18,657 nt of DNA, from assembly GCA_024636985.1 (NCBI GenBank), contig JAGXFY010000065.1:1-18657 (forward strand). The letters are read 5' to 3'. Made by a program: the position numbers and the translations under genes. The notes beneath the pieces are model-generated. The model made no database searches, was not told the origin of the DNA, and saw only the letters and a list, made by a program, of their open reading frames with translations. Source of the stretch: Petrocella sp024636985 (GTDB lineage Bacteria; Bacillota; Clostridia; Lachnospirales; Vallitaleaceae). Below are positions 1 through 8,301 of the stretch, piece by piece. Positions within the stretch are counted from its first letter, which is position 1; each line of letters begins with the position of its first letter.

Positions 1-249
1 ATCTTTTTCCTCAGGTACACCAAAAATAAGAAAGCTTTTAATCCCTTTGGACTGCCACTGGGGCACCAATCGTTCCAGTTGATCCACGCTTATGTGGTAC
101 TGGCCTTTCATGGACTCTATTTCTTTATATACGTTCTCACCTTCGACCATAAAAATCGGGTAAATTATATCATCCATGGTCAATTGTACATCCCGAACCA
201 TCTTTCTTAGTACACCATGTTGCCTTAATCGTGTTGGTAAATATCCCAT
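1..249 (-). CDS. hemB: Porphobilinogen synthase (delta-aminolevulinate dehydratase), N-terminal part
   Basis: HemB condenses two 5-aminolevulinate molecules to porphobilinogen, the first pyrrole of tetrapyrrole synthesis. Only the first 83 codons lie in the window; the gene runs off the left edge. The start is the ATG at 249, and the protein begins MGYLPTRLRQHGVLRKMVRD. It continues with a stretch reading DDIIYPIFMVEGENV, the typical HemB N-terminal pattern (arginine-rich start, then the YPIFV.EG strand). It is the last visible gene of the hemA operon, 93 bases after the HemC-CobA-HemD fusion, and a weak internal promoter may lie in that gap. Identification is by family pattern; the catalytic lysines and metal site lie beyond the edge. 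Confidence 0.93.
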   Translation of the reverse strand, partial: MGYLPTRLRQHGVLRKMVRDVQLTMDDIIYPIFMVEGENVYKEIESMKGQYHISVDQLERLVPQWQSKGIKSFLIFGVPEEKD

Positions 250-289
250 ATTTCAACCGCCTGCCCTTCATTGATCTAATTTTTAACCC

Positions 290-318
290 ATTATATCCTT
301 TCAACTTTTTAACTTGAA
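290..318 (-). promoter_or_regulatory. Possible internal promoter before hemB
   Basis: In the AT-rich gap between the HemC-CobA-HemD gene and hemB, the minus strand shows TATAAT (290-295) 17 bases after TTCAAG (313-318). The -10 box is perfect but the -35 matches only three of six bases. It would give hemB extra expression independent of the operon promoter. AT-rich gaps produce such matches by chance, so this is only a candidate. Confidence 0.3.
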
Positions 319-342
319 TTTATTTTATTTAATTTATTAAGC

Positions 343-2937
343 TTATTTAGTTTCTTCCATAATCGTTTCGTATATACCTTGATATGTATGGATCCTTGCC
401 TCATGTATGAGGGACCACTGATTTTCCTTAAGGGCTTCTGTGGTCATGGGACCGATGGAATAAGCCGGTATTGACCGAGACATCTGTCTATGATCCTCAC
501 TACTTATGGCCATAAAAGCTTCTACAGCAGACCGACTGGTAAAAACAACCCCATCATACCCCTCTTCTTGAAGGTCCACTTTTCTTTCAGTGGGAAGCAT
601 TTCGTATAAATGAACGTCCATCACTTGAGTTTTCTCACTTATGGCTTTTATAATCTCTGTGTTCCCCAGTTTGGACCTATAAAAGCAAATACCTTGACTC
701 AGTTGTTGTCGGTCCAGCTTATTTTGTATCAAGTCCAGTAGTTCTTTTGTTGTGAATTTTTCCGGCATATAATCCGGTAGGATACCATGGTCCTTTAAGG
801 CCTTTGTGGTGGAAGTCCCTATACTGATAATAGATGGTCCTGCAAGGATGCGCAGGTCCCGGTTATGGGCTTGTAAGGCTTTAAAAAAACAAGTCACACC
901 AAAAGGGCTGGTAAAAACCATAGCACCTAACCCTGAAAACCAGTCTTTGGTAAAATATTCTAAATCCGGATTCAGTATTTTATGGGTAATCATAGGCATT
1001 TCAACCACTTGGGCCCCTTGGTCCTTTAGATTCTGAAGCAACTTAGCTCGGTTGGTCATTTTGTCTTTATCCGAAGATCCGACCTCGTTTTTCACTTCAG
1101 GTGTCGGCAAGGTGAGTAATATTCTCTTACCAAATAATGGTTTGGCTTCAAGATTTGTCAACTTATGATGAAAACCTGCCACTTCACCAATGACGATTAA
1201 GCCAGAACGACTTTCATGTTCATCAACAGCCGTGCTAAGTTCATCTAGTTTTATACTGACTTTTGCTTGCTGGGGTGTTGTTGCATGATAAATGATGGCA
1301 ACCGGCGTCTTAGCTGATTTACCTGCATTTAAAAATCCTTCAGCAATGGCCCCTGCTTGTCCGATGCCCATTAGAATGACACAGGTCCCTCCCGCTTTTG
1401 TCAAAGCTTCATAATCCATAGGCGCACCGGACTTAGAGAGGTGGCCTGTCATCACATGAAAGGATGCGGACAATCCCCTGTGTGTTATGGGAATACCGGC
1501 GTAGGTCAAGCCGCCTATAGCGGAGGTAATGCCCGGTACCACATCGTATTCTACACCTGCTTCTTTAAGGGCCAAGGCTTCTTCACTACCACGGCCAAAA
1601 ACATAAGGGTCGCCCCCTTTAAGACGAATCACTTTAAGTCCAAGTAAAGCTTTTTCAATCAATAAGGCATTAATATTTTCTTGGGTCATGGTATGATCCC
1701 CGGCTTTTTTACCCACATATATTTTTTCTGCATACGTAGGTGCTAGGTCCAGTAATGCCTTACCACTTAAATAGTCATAGGCAATAACGTCCGCTTCACT
1801 TAGATAGCGCATCCCTTTGACAGTAATCAGTTCCATATCTCCGGGACCCGCTCCTACCAAGGCAACAAATCCTCTTGTTTGAGGTTTCAGTTTTTTGGCC
1901 ATATGACGACCATGATGGATCAGTTGATCTTCTAGAAACCTCATCTGTTGTTCATTTTGGACCAAGCCCAAATCATGGATAACACCAAGGTTTAGAGTCT
2001 CTCTATGAGCTGTTTGACCATGCTCATCGCCTAATAAACTATAGAAAGTAAGGTTAAGGTCTTTGGATAGGTCAAGGTAACCACCAATCGCCATATGACA
2101 AGACCCCTGTGTGCCTTTTAGATAAGCGCGCTCCAGTCTTGCCTGTAAAGTGGCTTTATGGTCTTGAATCGATGTCAGAAGCCTAAACAAAGCTTCATCT
2201 TCTTCTCGAATCTCCAGTCCCAGTATGCCTTGACAAGGTGCCGGTATCATTTCCTTATAATCTAAAGGTATAAAGTTTAGGTGTGGGTACTCTTTTTTCA
2301 AATCCAAACGGTGGATGCCGGCTTGTGCCAAAACAATCCCATCCAACTTGTTCTCATAAATACCTTCTTCATTATCTTGATTATTTTCATCCTTTTTATC
2401 CAACTTTTTAAGCCTTGTATCAATGTTCCCTCGGATATTCTCAAAGACCACCTCAATACCAAAACTTGAGAATAAACGCTTAAGCTCGACCCTACGTCTT
2501 GGGCTGCCAGTGCCGATGATCAATTTTGGAGGTAAGTTTTCCAGACTTGTCCCTTCTTTTGTAATGAGATAATCAAAAGGGTTTTCTCTTTTAATCGTAC
2601 CACCAAGGATCAGACCTTGGGGTAACTTGGCCGGCATGTCTTTAAGACTATGAACGGCCAGGTCAATTCTCTTTTCTTTAAGGGCCTGTTCTATTTCTTT
2701 AATAAAAAGCCCTTGACCGCCAATCTGAGACAAAGGTGTTGTTTGGTCCCTGTCCCCTTTGGTTTCAATAATGACACATTCAAGTTCTAAGGGTTCATTG
2801 GATGAAATGGATATGTTAGATGGGTCAGAACTTAGTTGATCGGCTTTTTGTTGATAGGCTTCTTGTAAATGAGAAATTACAAGTTCTGTCTGCTTAAGTG
2901 CAAGGGCACTGCCCCGTGTTCCTAATCTTATTTTCAT
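343..2937 (-). CDS. hemC-cobA-hemD: Trifunctional hydroxymethylbilane synthase / uroporphyrinogen-III C-methyltransferase / uroporphyrinogen-III synthase
   Basis: One 864-residue reading frame joins three cytosolic enzymes of siroheme synthesis. Residues 1 to about 345 are HemC: KIRLGTRGSALAL start, catalytic Asp in VHSLKDMP (D100), GTGSPRR (142-148) and the dipyrromethane-binding Cys280 in GSCHMAIGG. Residues about 356-600 are CobA/SUMT: VGAGPGD (361-367), VIRLKGGDPYVFGRG (436-450) and VPGITSA. Residues about 603-864 are a divergent HemD, with FTSPFG and FTSRSAVEAF strands. It would turn porphobilinogen into hydroxymethylbilane, then uroporphyrinogen III, then precorrin-2. The HemC part carries two polar insertions (about 30-50 and 180-197). 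The ATG lies 1 base after the upstream stop, with GGGGGA as ribosome binding site. CobA-HemD fusions are known in clostridia; having HemC in the same chain is less usual. No frameshift is seen. Confidence 0.95.
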   Translation of the reverse strand: MKIRLGTRGSALALKQTELVISHLQEAYQQKADQLSSDPSNISISSNEPLELECVIIETKGDRDQTTPLSQIGGQGLFIKEIEQALKEKRIDLAVHSLKDMPAKLPQGLILGGTIKRENPFDYLITKEGTSLENLPPKLIIGTGSPRRRVELKRLFSSFGIEVVFENIRGNIDTRLKKLDKKDENNQDNEEGIYENKLDGIVLAQAGIHRLDLKKEYPHLNFIPLDYKEMIPAPCQGILGLEIREEDEALFRLLTSIQDHKATLQARLERAYLKGTQGSCHMAIGGYLDLSKDLNLTFYSLLGDEHGQTAHRETLNLGVIHDLGLVQNEQQMRFLEDQLIHHGRHMAKKLKPQTRGFVALVGAGPGDMELITVKGMRYLSEADVIAYDYLSGKALLDLAPTYAEKIYVGKKAGDHTMTQENINALLIEKALLGLKVIRLKGGDPYVFGRGSEEALALKEAGVEYDVVPGITSAIGGLTYAGIPITHRGLSASFHVMTGHLSKSGAPMDYEALTKAGGTCVILMGIGQAGAIAEGFLNAGKSAKTPVAIIYHATTPQQAKVSIKLDELSTAVDEHESRSGLIVIGEVAGFHHKLTNLEAKPLFGKRILLTLPTPEVKNEVGSSDKDKMTNRAKLLQNLKDQGAQVVEMPMITHKILNPDLEYFTKDWFSGLGAMVFTSPFGVTCFFKALQAHNRDLRILAGPSIISIGTSTTKALKDHGILPDYMPEKFTTKELLDLIQNKLDRQQLSQGICFYRSKLGNTEIIKAISEKTQVMDVHLYEMLPTERKVDLQEEGYDGVVFTSRSAVEAFMAISSEDHRQMSRSIPAYSIGPMTTEALKENQWSLIHEARIHTYQGIYETIMEETK

Positions 2938-2938
2938 G

Positions 2939-3538
2939 TCATCCCCCGTTTATGGTCAGTTTCTCTAAAATACGTCTTAAGGTCTCGGTATCTTTATAGA
3001 TGATGGCGTGTAACATCTTGTTTCTCTTAACCGAATCTCTTTCCATCTCTTTAAAAATTGTTCTAATTGCTCCCAGTAACTTTATTTTTTCTTCCCAGCT
3101 TTCATCATATTCTTCTTTAAGCTTACCAATGATTTTCTGTCCCAGTATGGGGCTTTGCCCACTGGTGCTGACCGAAAAAATAAGTTGACCTCGCTTTAAG
3201 GCTGAGGTAAACACAACATCACATAAATCCGGTTGATCCACCACATTACAAAGAATATGAAGTGCCTTACAGTCCTCATAGACCTGTCTGTTAACAAATG
3301 CATCATTGGTTGCAGATATAACTAAAAAAGCATTTGTAATATGGTCCTTATGATAGGGACTGACCCTACATTGTACCTTAGGACCCATTTCTAATAGACT
3401 TGGCAAAAAATTCAAGCTCACCGCTTCAACCTTTGCACCAAAGTCTATTAATTTTTGGATTTTTTCAAGGGCAACGGATCCACCACCAATGACCACAATC
3501 TTTTTTCCTTCTATATTCAACATTACCGGTAAGTACAT
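2939..3538 (-). CDS. Precorrin-2 dehydrogenase / sirohydrochlorin ferrochelatase (CysG N-terminal/Met8 type)
   Basis: This 199-residue protein should oxidise precorrin-2 to sirohydrochlorin with NAD+ and insert iron to make siroheme. It opens with an ungapped start (MYLPVMLNIEGKKIVVIGGG) and a Rossmann motif GGGSVALEK (18-26). The family segment NVVDQPDLCDVVF (98-110) contains the Asp (D101) that matches the catalytic Asp of CysG and Met8, and STSGQSP (124-130) follows. The length suits the single-domain bacterial family. It sits between hemA (4 bases upstream) and the HemC-CobA-HemD gene, so it closes the pathway to siroheme. The ribosome binding site GGAG overlaps the hemA stop region, suggesting coupled translation. 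Whether it performs both reactions or only the dehydrogenase step, as some short homologues do, cannot be told from sequence. Confidence 0.92.
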   Translation of the reverse strand: MYLPVMLNIEGKKIVVIGGGSVALEKIQKLIDFGAKVEAVSLNFLPSLLEMGPKVQCRVSPYHKDHITNAFLVISATNDAFVNRQVYEDCKALHILCNVVDQPDLCDVVFTSALKRGQLIFSVSTSGQSPILGQKIIGKLKEEYDESWEEKIKLLGAIRTIFKEMERDSVKRNKMLHAIIYKDTETLRRILEKLTINGG

Positions 3539-3542
3539 AGCC

Positions 3543-4799
3543 TCACTCCAAATCGTACAATTTTTTCATTAAGGTCAAAGCTTCTTTAAGCTCTTCTTGT
3601 TCCATGTTCTTTAATCCCAAAATGGGCTCTTTCACTACCCTAAGGACCGCTGATTTAATGACTTTTTCAATATATGCGCTTTCTTTTTGACTCAGTTGTA
3701 TTTTTTTATGAATCAAGTCCATAGCATCCCCGTAGGCTGTCTGAACTTTGTTCTGAAGACCTTCAATAGTCGGATCAGCAACTGAACGCATCATCCAGTC
3801 TTTAAGCATTTCGACTTCATGGGGTATTTTTTCTATCATTCGATCGGCCATTTCTCGTCTGACTTCTAGGTTGTCTTCAATAGTTTTTCCGATCTCATCG
3901 ATACCAAGGACTTGAATATGATCCATCGTATCGATTCGGCGTTCAATATCTGCAGGAACCGCCAAGTCTATGAACAACTGATTTTTTGCTTCACCTTGAT
4001 ATAGGTTCATGGTTTCCAAGAGTCGGTCATAAGAAAAGATATAATGGGGACTGCTGGTAGCACTGATGATACAATCCACTTGGCTTAGAAAAGCATACCG
4101 CTCTTCGTAGGGTAATGTGCCATCATCCGGATCCAAGCTATTCATTTGACATATGGAACGGCTTGTTTTATATATTACCAAACCTTCTTTCGTAGCCACT
4201 TCCTCAAAATACTTCTTGACCAAACGGCCTGTTTCACCAAGACCGACAATCATAACCCCTTTACCACCCGTTGTCCTCAGAAATTCCATAGCACGCTTAT
4301 AAGCCAGATAAGCAACGGAGATGGGCAAATGAGAAATACCAACTCTGGTTCTGATTTCCTTAGAAAAACGTATGCTTTCTTGGAAAAGTCGGTTTAATAT
4401 TTTATTGCTGATCCCCATTTTGGATGCCAAAAGCCAAGCGTCTTTAACCTGAGATAAAATCTGATCCTCACCAAGTACCATAGAATCCAGACCGGCTGTT
4501 ACTTTCAGTAAATGGGTGATGGCTGCGTCTCCGGTTAACGACCACAGACGTTCTCTAAAAATAGGCCCATCTTCCGGATTCAATTGGTCAATAATGCCTT
4601 CAATGACCTCTAATACATCTGTATCAGCGCCTATATAATAGAGTTCAAAACGGTTACAAGTGGATAATAAGACATTGCCACCAACCGATTCAAACAATTG
4701 AATCTGATATTCCATCCGTTTTGTTTGTGTCCAGGCCAATTGTTCTCTTAGACCCACTTCCATTTCTTTATAACTCACACCCACCACATTTACAATCAT
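3543..4799 (-). CDS. hemA: Glutamyl-tRNA reductase
   Basis: HemA reduces glutamyl-tRNA(Glu) with NADPH to glutamate-1-semialdehyde, the committed step of C5-pathway tetrapyrrole synthesis. The 418-residue protein starts MIVNVVGVSYKEMEVGLRE, with the nucleophilic cysteine in LLSTCNRFELYY (C48), the GLDSMVLGEDQILSQVK block, the NADP-binding VGLGETG motif and ISATSSP. The frame is open for 32 codons further upstream to 4895. The ATG at 4799 was chosen because AAAGGA sits 5 bases before it and because the family starts at this strand. The upstream part contains the leader hairpins instead. It is the first gene of the hem operon, so feedback control on tetrapyrrole supply would logically act here. 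Confidence 0.95.
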   Translation of the reverse strand: MIVNVVGVSYKEMEVGLREQLAWTQTKRMEYQIQLFESVGGNVLLSTCNRFELYYIGADTDVLEVIEGIIDQLNPEDGPIFRERLWSLTGDAAITHLLKVTAGLDSMVLGEDQILSQVKDAWLLASKMGISNKILNRLFQESIRFSKEIRTRVGISHLPISVAYLAYKRAMEFLRTTGGKGVMIVGLGETGRLVKKYFEEVATKEGLVIYKTSRSICQMNSLDPDDGTLPYEERYAFLSQVDCIISATSSPHYIFSYDRLLETMNLYQGEAKNQLFIDLAVPADIERRIDTMDHIQVLGIDEIGKTIEDNLEVRREMADRMIEKIPHEVEMLKDWMMRSVADPTIEGLQNKVQTAYGDAMDLIHKKIQLSQKESAYIEKVIKSAVLRVVKEPILGLKNMEQEELKEALTLMKKLYDLE

Positions 4800-4819
4800 A
4801 ATTATCCTTTCCAAGAAAA

Positions 4820-4850
4820 GAAGCTCTGCTTCGTTATGAGCTCTGCTCAT
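4820..4850 (-). promoter_or_regulatory. Tandem twin hairpins in the hemA leader
   Basis: Two perfect small hairpins stand side by side, 3 bases apart, just upstream of the hemA ribosome binding site. Read on the minus strand they are ATGAGC-AGA-GCTCAT (4850-4836) and GAAGC-AGA-GCTTC (4832-4820). Both share the top GCAGAGC. The second is followed by TTTTCTT and then the ribosome binding site at about 4800-4812. They may shape initiation or bind a regulator. No known riboswitch is recognised. Confidence 0.5.
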
Positions 4851-4910
4851 ATTTCTGAACGGTTCGATGGAAAGCTCCTTGACGTATTCTGCCACGCTTC
4901 AAGGCTGAAT

Positions 4911-4938
4911 ACTATAGTATGGCTTTCCTTGAGAACAA
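4911..4938 (-). promoter_or_regulatory. Candidate hemA operon promoter
   Basis: On the minus strand TATAGT (4916-4911) matches five of six -10 bases and lies 16 bases after TTGTTC (4938-4933), a weak -35. The -10 lies inside the 12-bp palindrome ATACTATAGTAT (4909-4920), which could be an operator. A promoter is expected here because the preceding operon ends in a terminator whose U-tract reaches about 4937. Confidence 0.35.
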
Positions 4939-4979
4939 AAAACCAAAAATAATGAGCAAGGACACCGAAGCACCCTTGC
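4937..4979 (-). terminator. Rho-independent terminator of the asr operon
   Basis: Minus-strand hairpin GCAAGGGTGC-TTCG-GTGTCCTTGC (4979-4956) has ten pairs, including wobbles, and a stable TTCG tetraloop. It is followed by a T-rich tail. It begins 6 bases after the stop codon of the ferritin-like gene and separates the sulfite reductase operon from hemA. Confidence 0.85.
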
Positions 4980-4985
4980 CCTATA

Positions 4986-5447
4986 TTATATCATCTGAGA
5001 TCTGTATTGTCTAAGCATGACGATGTGAGATTGTTCCTGTGCCACCAAACCATCAATCTTGTCATGTTCCGCTACTGGTAGATGTCTTTGTGCCTCTCTA
5101 AGAAATAATATGGTGTCTTTTTCAAGTCGAAAAGCCAAGTCAAAAGCTTCCTCCAGACTCATAACCTCTTTTTTCTGAGACATAAAGTCAATGTTGTCTT
5201 TAATTAAAGCATCTAGATAGGCCATATATTCATCGTCGACGTCACTGGTCGTAAAATTCACGTATTGCTCTTTGAGGGACTTATAGAGTTTTTCATGTGC
5301 TTCTTCCTGCTTGGCCAGTGCCTTAAAAAGTTCCGTCAACTTCTCTTCTCCAGCTTGATTGGCCAAATCTTTATAATGCCCTTGACCCATCACCTCAATA
5401 TCAATGAGCACATCCAGTAGATCTTCTAGTAAAAATATTTCTTGCAT
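4986..5447 (-). CDS. Ferritin-like diiron protein (rubrerythrin erythrin-domain family)
   Basis: This 153-residue helical protein carries the ferritin-like diiron ligand set: E18 in the first helix (IDIEVMGQGHY), E48xxH51 in KQEEAHEKLY, E109 in RLEKDTILF and E138xxH141 in EQSHIVML. There is no C-terminal rubredoxin domain and no CxxC, so it is an erythrin domain alone. Relatives reduce peroxide or act in iron and oxygen protection, but the substrate here is unknown. It is the last gene of the FNT-asrABC operon, 17 bases after asrC, with AGGGGG as ribosome binding site. The placement suggests that it protects or serves the iron-sulfur and siroheme centres of the sulfite reductase; that is inference. 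Confidence 0.85.
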   Translation of the reverse strand: MQEIFLLEDLLDVLIDIEVMGQGHYKDLANQAGEEKLTELFKALAKQEEAHEKLYKSLKEQYVNFTTSDVDDEYMAYLDALIKDNIDFMSQKKEVMSLEEAFDLAFRLEKDTILFLREAQRHLPVAEHDKIDGLVAQEQSHIVMLRQYRSQMI

Positions 5448-5464
5448 GATATAAACCCCCTATT

Positions 5465-6454
5465 CTACAAACCTTCATGGTTAAACTGCATATCTGTTTT
5501 GTAATGGTACCCATGCCACTGTATATGTTCTGCCACTAGGGCTTTCGGATTCAAGGTAATGCCTTCTAAGACTTCTTTTTTAAAGACTTGATAACCCATA
5601 CGGTCCACAATATAACCGATGTGCTCCTTTGGCAAACTTGTATCAATATAGCGTTCTACAAAATCATAGGTATTTTTAATGATTTGAGTGATTTCTTCTT
5701 CTGTTGCCCACTTAATGAAGGGCATAGCCAATCTAGGGTTTTTCTTACCGCTTCTGCCCATAATGACCATTCTATAATACTTTTCTTCGCTTCTCGTCCA
5801 TGCCCCGGCCGGACATTTTAGTATACATTCACCGCATCCGATACATTTTTCTATATCTCTTTCGATGTTATAATCCTTAACGCTTAAGGCACCGGTCACT
5901 TTTTTCTTACAATTGTCCACGCATGCCTCGCAAGTGATACATCGTTTGCTATCATATTGAGGCTCTGTTAAACAGATAATGCCAAAGTCCTGCATATGGG
6001 CTTTAATACAATCGTTAGGACAACCGGTCACAGCGATTTTGAAATGAAAATCATGAGGATAAACGGCTTTTTCAAGGCTGTTTGCGATTCTGGTCGTGTC
6101 ATCATTGGCATAAGGACAAACACGGTTACCAATGCAGGCCGAGATATTTCTTGTACCTGCTGCCGGATAGCCACCATCACCATAATCCACATCAAGTCCA
6201 AGGGATTCAATAAGGGGACGGATCATCTTATTGATTTCCGAGATTTGATCAAAGTCGATTCCAGGACATTCAAAACCTTGTCTGGTGGTCAAATGAACCG
6301 TACCGTCACCAAATTTTTCTGCTACTTCTTGAATGATTTGAAAATATTTGGCTTCCAGATGACCACCTGGAACCCGTACTCTAAGGGCGGTTTTATTTCT
6401 AATTTTTGTGATTCTATACGCATTTTTTGTCACTAATTTTCGATCTATACTCAT
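5465..6454 (-). CDS. asrC: Anaerobic sulfite reductase subunit C (siroheme-containing)
   Basis: AsrC is the catalytic subunit that reduces sulfite to sulfide with six electrons at a siroheme-[4Fe-4S] centre. In 329 residues it shows the coupled-cluster cysteines C107-x5-C113 (ACIGNRVCPYAND) and C145-x3-C149 (TGCPNDCIK). A two-cluster ferredoxin insert follows, CITCEACVDNC (172-182) and CIGCGECILKC (204-214). The N-terminal LTTRQGFECPGI strand is the usual substrate and siroheme-binding segment. A GTG at 6460 is also in frame, but AGGAGG lies 7 bases before the ATG at 6454 and only 1 base before the GTG, so the ATG was taken. It sits 12 bases after asrB. Confidence 0.96.
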   Translation of the reverse strand: MSIDRKLVTKNAYRITKIRNKTALRVRVPGGHLEAKYFQIIQEVAEKFGDGTVHLTTRQGFECPGIDFDQISEINKMIRPLIESLGLDVDYGDGGYPAAGTRNISACIGNRVCPYANDDTTRIANSLEKAVYPHDFHFKIAVTGCPNDCIKAHMQDFGIICLTEPQYDSKRCITCEACVDNCKKKVTGALSVKDYNIERDIEKCIGCGECILKCPAGAWTRSEEKYYRMVIMGRSGKKNPRLAMPFIKWATEEEITQIIKNTYDFVERYIDTSLPKEHIGYIVDRMGYQVFKKEVLEGITLNPKALVAEHIQWHGYHYKTDMQFNHEGL

Positions 6455-6466
6455 GAGCACGCCTCC

Positions 6467-7258
6467 TTAGTCCAACAATGTTTTTGCCTTGGTATAGTTA
6501 AAAACAGGACCTTCTAGGCAAACATAAGTTTCATCAATCTTACAGTGACCGCATTTACCGATACCACAACTCATTTTACGTTCAAAAGATACCCAAATAT
6601 TTTCTTCAACAAAACCAAGACGTAACAACTCAAGTGTGGTGAATTTCATCATCATCGGTGGACCAACGAGGATGACCGTCTTATTTTCTACATCGGACAA
6701 ATCCAAATCTTTAATATGGCTTGGAATAAGGCCAACTTTATAAGGCCACGTATCATCCCCTTGGTCAACCGTAAGGATTATAGGCACCTGCTCTTGCCAC
6801 TTGCGAATCGTATCTTTAAAAAGAACATCTTTTGGACTTTTAAAGCCGACAATAATCTGCAAACCTTTTATGGCCGCCTGGTTGGCTATGAAGGTGTCTA
6901 TGGTATTTTTTACAGGTGCAAGTCCGGTACCCCCGGCTATAACCACCATGTCTTTGTCTTTAAACCATTCTTGTTTAAAACCATTCCCATATGGTCCACG
7001 CATATGTAAGGTTTCACCGGGCTTCATTGCAAAAAGTCGATCTGTAACCCTGCCCACTTTCCTTATGGTCATGGTAAGCGTATCCGCGTCAAAATCAGAA
7101 ATGGATATAGGGGCTTCGCCCACACCTGGAAGGGACAGTTGCATAAACTGACCACCCACGAACCGGTCCTTGGCTTCAAAAACAAAGGTTGAATCTATTT
7201 CCGTCTCTTTTTGTGTGGCTATTAAGGTATAAGGTCTTGGCATATAAGGATTAGTCAT
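6467..7258 (-). CDS. asrB: Anaerobic sulfite reductase subunit B (FAD/NAD(P)H-binding electron-transfer subunit)
   Basis: AsrB takes electrons from NADH and passes them through FAD and an iron-sulfur cluster to AsrA and AsrC. The 263-residue protein is of the ferredoxin-NADP reductase/dihydroorotate dehydrogenase electron-transfer type. It has a FAD-binding barrel with PISISDF (50-56) and MRGPYGNGF (86-94), and a nucleotide-binding half with VIAGGTGLAPV (106-116) and ILVGPPMMM (196-204). The C-terminal cluster ligands are C231, C236, C239 and C247 (SCGIGKCGHC). It overlaps the end of asrA by 8 bases (start 7258, asrA stop 7251), a sign of translational coupling and a fixed subunit ratio. Confidence 0.95.
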   Translation of the reverse strand: MTNPYMPRPYTLIATQKETEIDSTFVFEAKDRFVGGQFMQLSLPGVGEAPISISDFDADTLTMTIRKVGRVTDRLFAMKPGETLHMRGPYGNGFKQEWFKDKDMVVIAGGTGLAPVKNTIDTFIANQAAIKGLQIIVGFKSPKDVLFKDTIRKWQEQVPIILTVDQGDDTWPYKVGLIPSHIKDLDLSDVENKTVILVGPPMMMKFTTLELLRLGFVEENIWVSFERKMSCGIGKCGHCKIDETYVCLEGPVFNYTKAKTLLD

Positions 7259-8270
7259 GACTTTCCTCCTTTATGATCTCTGATAACTTATTGATACATT
7301 TTGAAAAAGAAATGTATTCCGGACATACATCATCACATCGACCACAGCCAACACACATATGCTCACCAAAGCGTTTATGATAGTCATTGATTTTGTGCAT
7401 GGTTTTAAAACGCATTCTTTCACCATTTTGTTTTCTAAAACCATGTCCCCCTGCCATATCTGTATAGCCTTTAATATGACAACTTGCCCAAACCCGCCTG
7501 CGTTCACCGAGCAGACCATCATCACTTACTTCAACATCCTGCATGGTAAAACAAGAACAGGTAATACAGGACGTATTACATCGGCCGCAGGCAATACATC
7601 TTCTTGTGTATTCTTTCCATAAAGGGTGTTCAAAAAGACTGTTGTTAACCTTGTCTATTGGTGGTATCTCCACTTTGACTTTATTTTCTTTAATATATTC
7701 AGGCACAAAATCTGTTTTCCTCACCTGACTCAAGTCTTCGGTAACCAGTGTAGAGTCCACAACTTCTAGCAATGAATGGTCACCGTCAAAGCGAATGGCC
7801 GCTTCATAATCTGTATAGGTATTAGATCCCATAGAGACGCAAAAACAGGTGTTAAACCCCTCCGTACATTCAATCATAACATATTTGACCAATTGCCTTC
7901 TACGTTCATAATAAGCGTCCTTAATGTCCCCATTTTTAAGGAATATGGTGTCCAATCGCCTAATGCCGTTCAAATCACAGGGCCTGGCAAATATTAGGAT
8001 TGGCTTGGTATCTATTTTAGGTTCCACAATCTGTCCATCTATAAAATGGAACAAGGTTTCTCTAATTGGCATTAAAAACTCTTTAGGCGAGTAAAAAGCC
8101 TTTTCCTCTAATACCAAATCTTCAATGTCTTCAAAGATACCATACACGATTTTGTCCGTATCTGAAAAGGTACCTTTTGCCTTTTCTCGGATTGGACCCA
8201 CCAACGTATATTGCTTGGCTAGTGTTTTAAAATATGCCTTCATCTCTCTCTGTGTCAGTTCATACCCCAT
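7251..8270 (-). CDS. asrA: Anaerobic sulfite reductase subunit A (iron-sulfur electron-transfer subunit)
   Basis: AsrA is the two-cluster [4Fe-4S] protein that relays electrons within the AsrABC complex. In 339 residues it shows FARPCDLNGIRRLD (94-107), ECTEGFNTCFCVSMGS (134-149) and a first cluster set CIACGRCNTSC (225-235). Two further cysteines follow at 238 and 240, and a second set, CVGCGRCDDVCP, lies at 306-317. This layout is shared with the 4Fe-4S subunits of hydrogenase-linked sulfhydrogenase and with Salmonella and Clostridium AsrA. AAGGAG lies 7 bases before the ATG. It is 31 bases after the FNT channel gene and overlaps asrB. Confidence 0.95.
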   Translation of the reverse strand: MGYELTQREMKAYFKTLAKQYTLVGPIREKAKGTFSDTDKIVYGIFEDIEDLVLEEKAFYSPKEFLMPIRETLFHFIDGQIVEPKIDTKPILIFARPCDLNGIRRLDTIFLKNGDIKDAYYERRRQLVKYVMIECTEGFNTCFCVSMGSNTYTDYEAAIRFDGDHSLLEVVDSTLVTEDLSQVRKTDFVPEYIKENKVKVEIPPIDKVNNSLFEHPLWKEYTRRCIACGRCNTSCITCSCFTMQDVEVSDDGLLGERRRVWASCHIKGYTDMAGGHGFRKQNGERMRFKTMHKINDYHKRFGEHMCVGCGRCDDVCPEYISFSKCINKLSEIIKEESHD

Positions 8271-8301
8271 AACTTCACTCCTTTATCCTTCTATAGTATA
8301 C

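Noticed and set aside
806..4397. Plus-strand open frames inside the hem genes (for example 806-1036, 1441-1647, 4146-4397)
   Set aside because: They are opposite strongly recognisable minus-strand genes and have no family motifs or ribosome binding sites.
4800..4895. In-frame 32-codon N-terminal extension of hemA
   Set aside because: The family starts at the strand beginning at 4799, an AAAGGA ribosome binding site precedes that ATG, and the extension contains the two leader hairpins.
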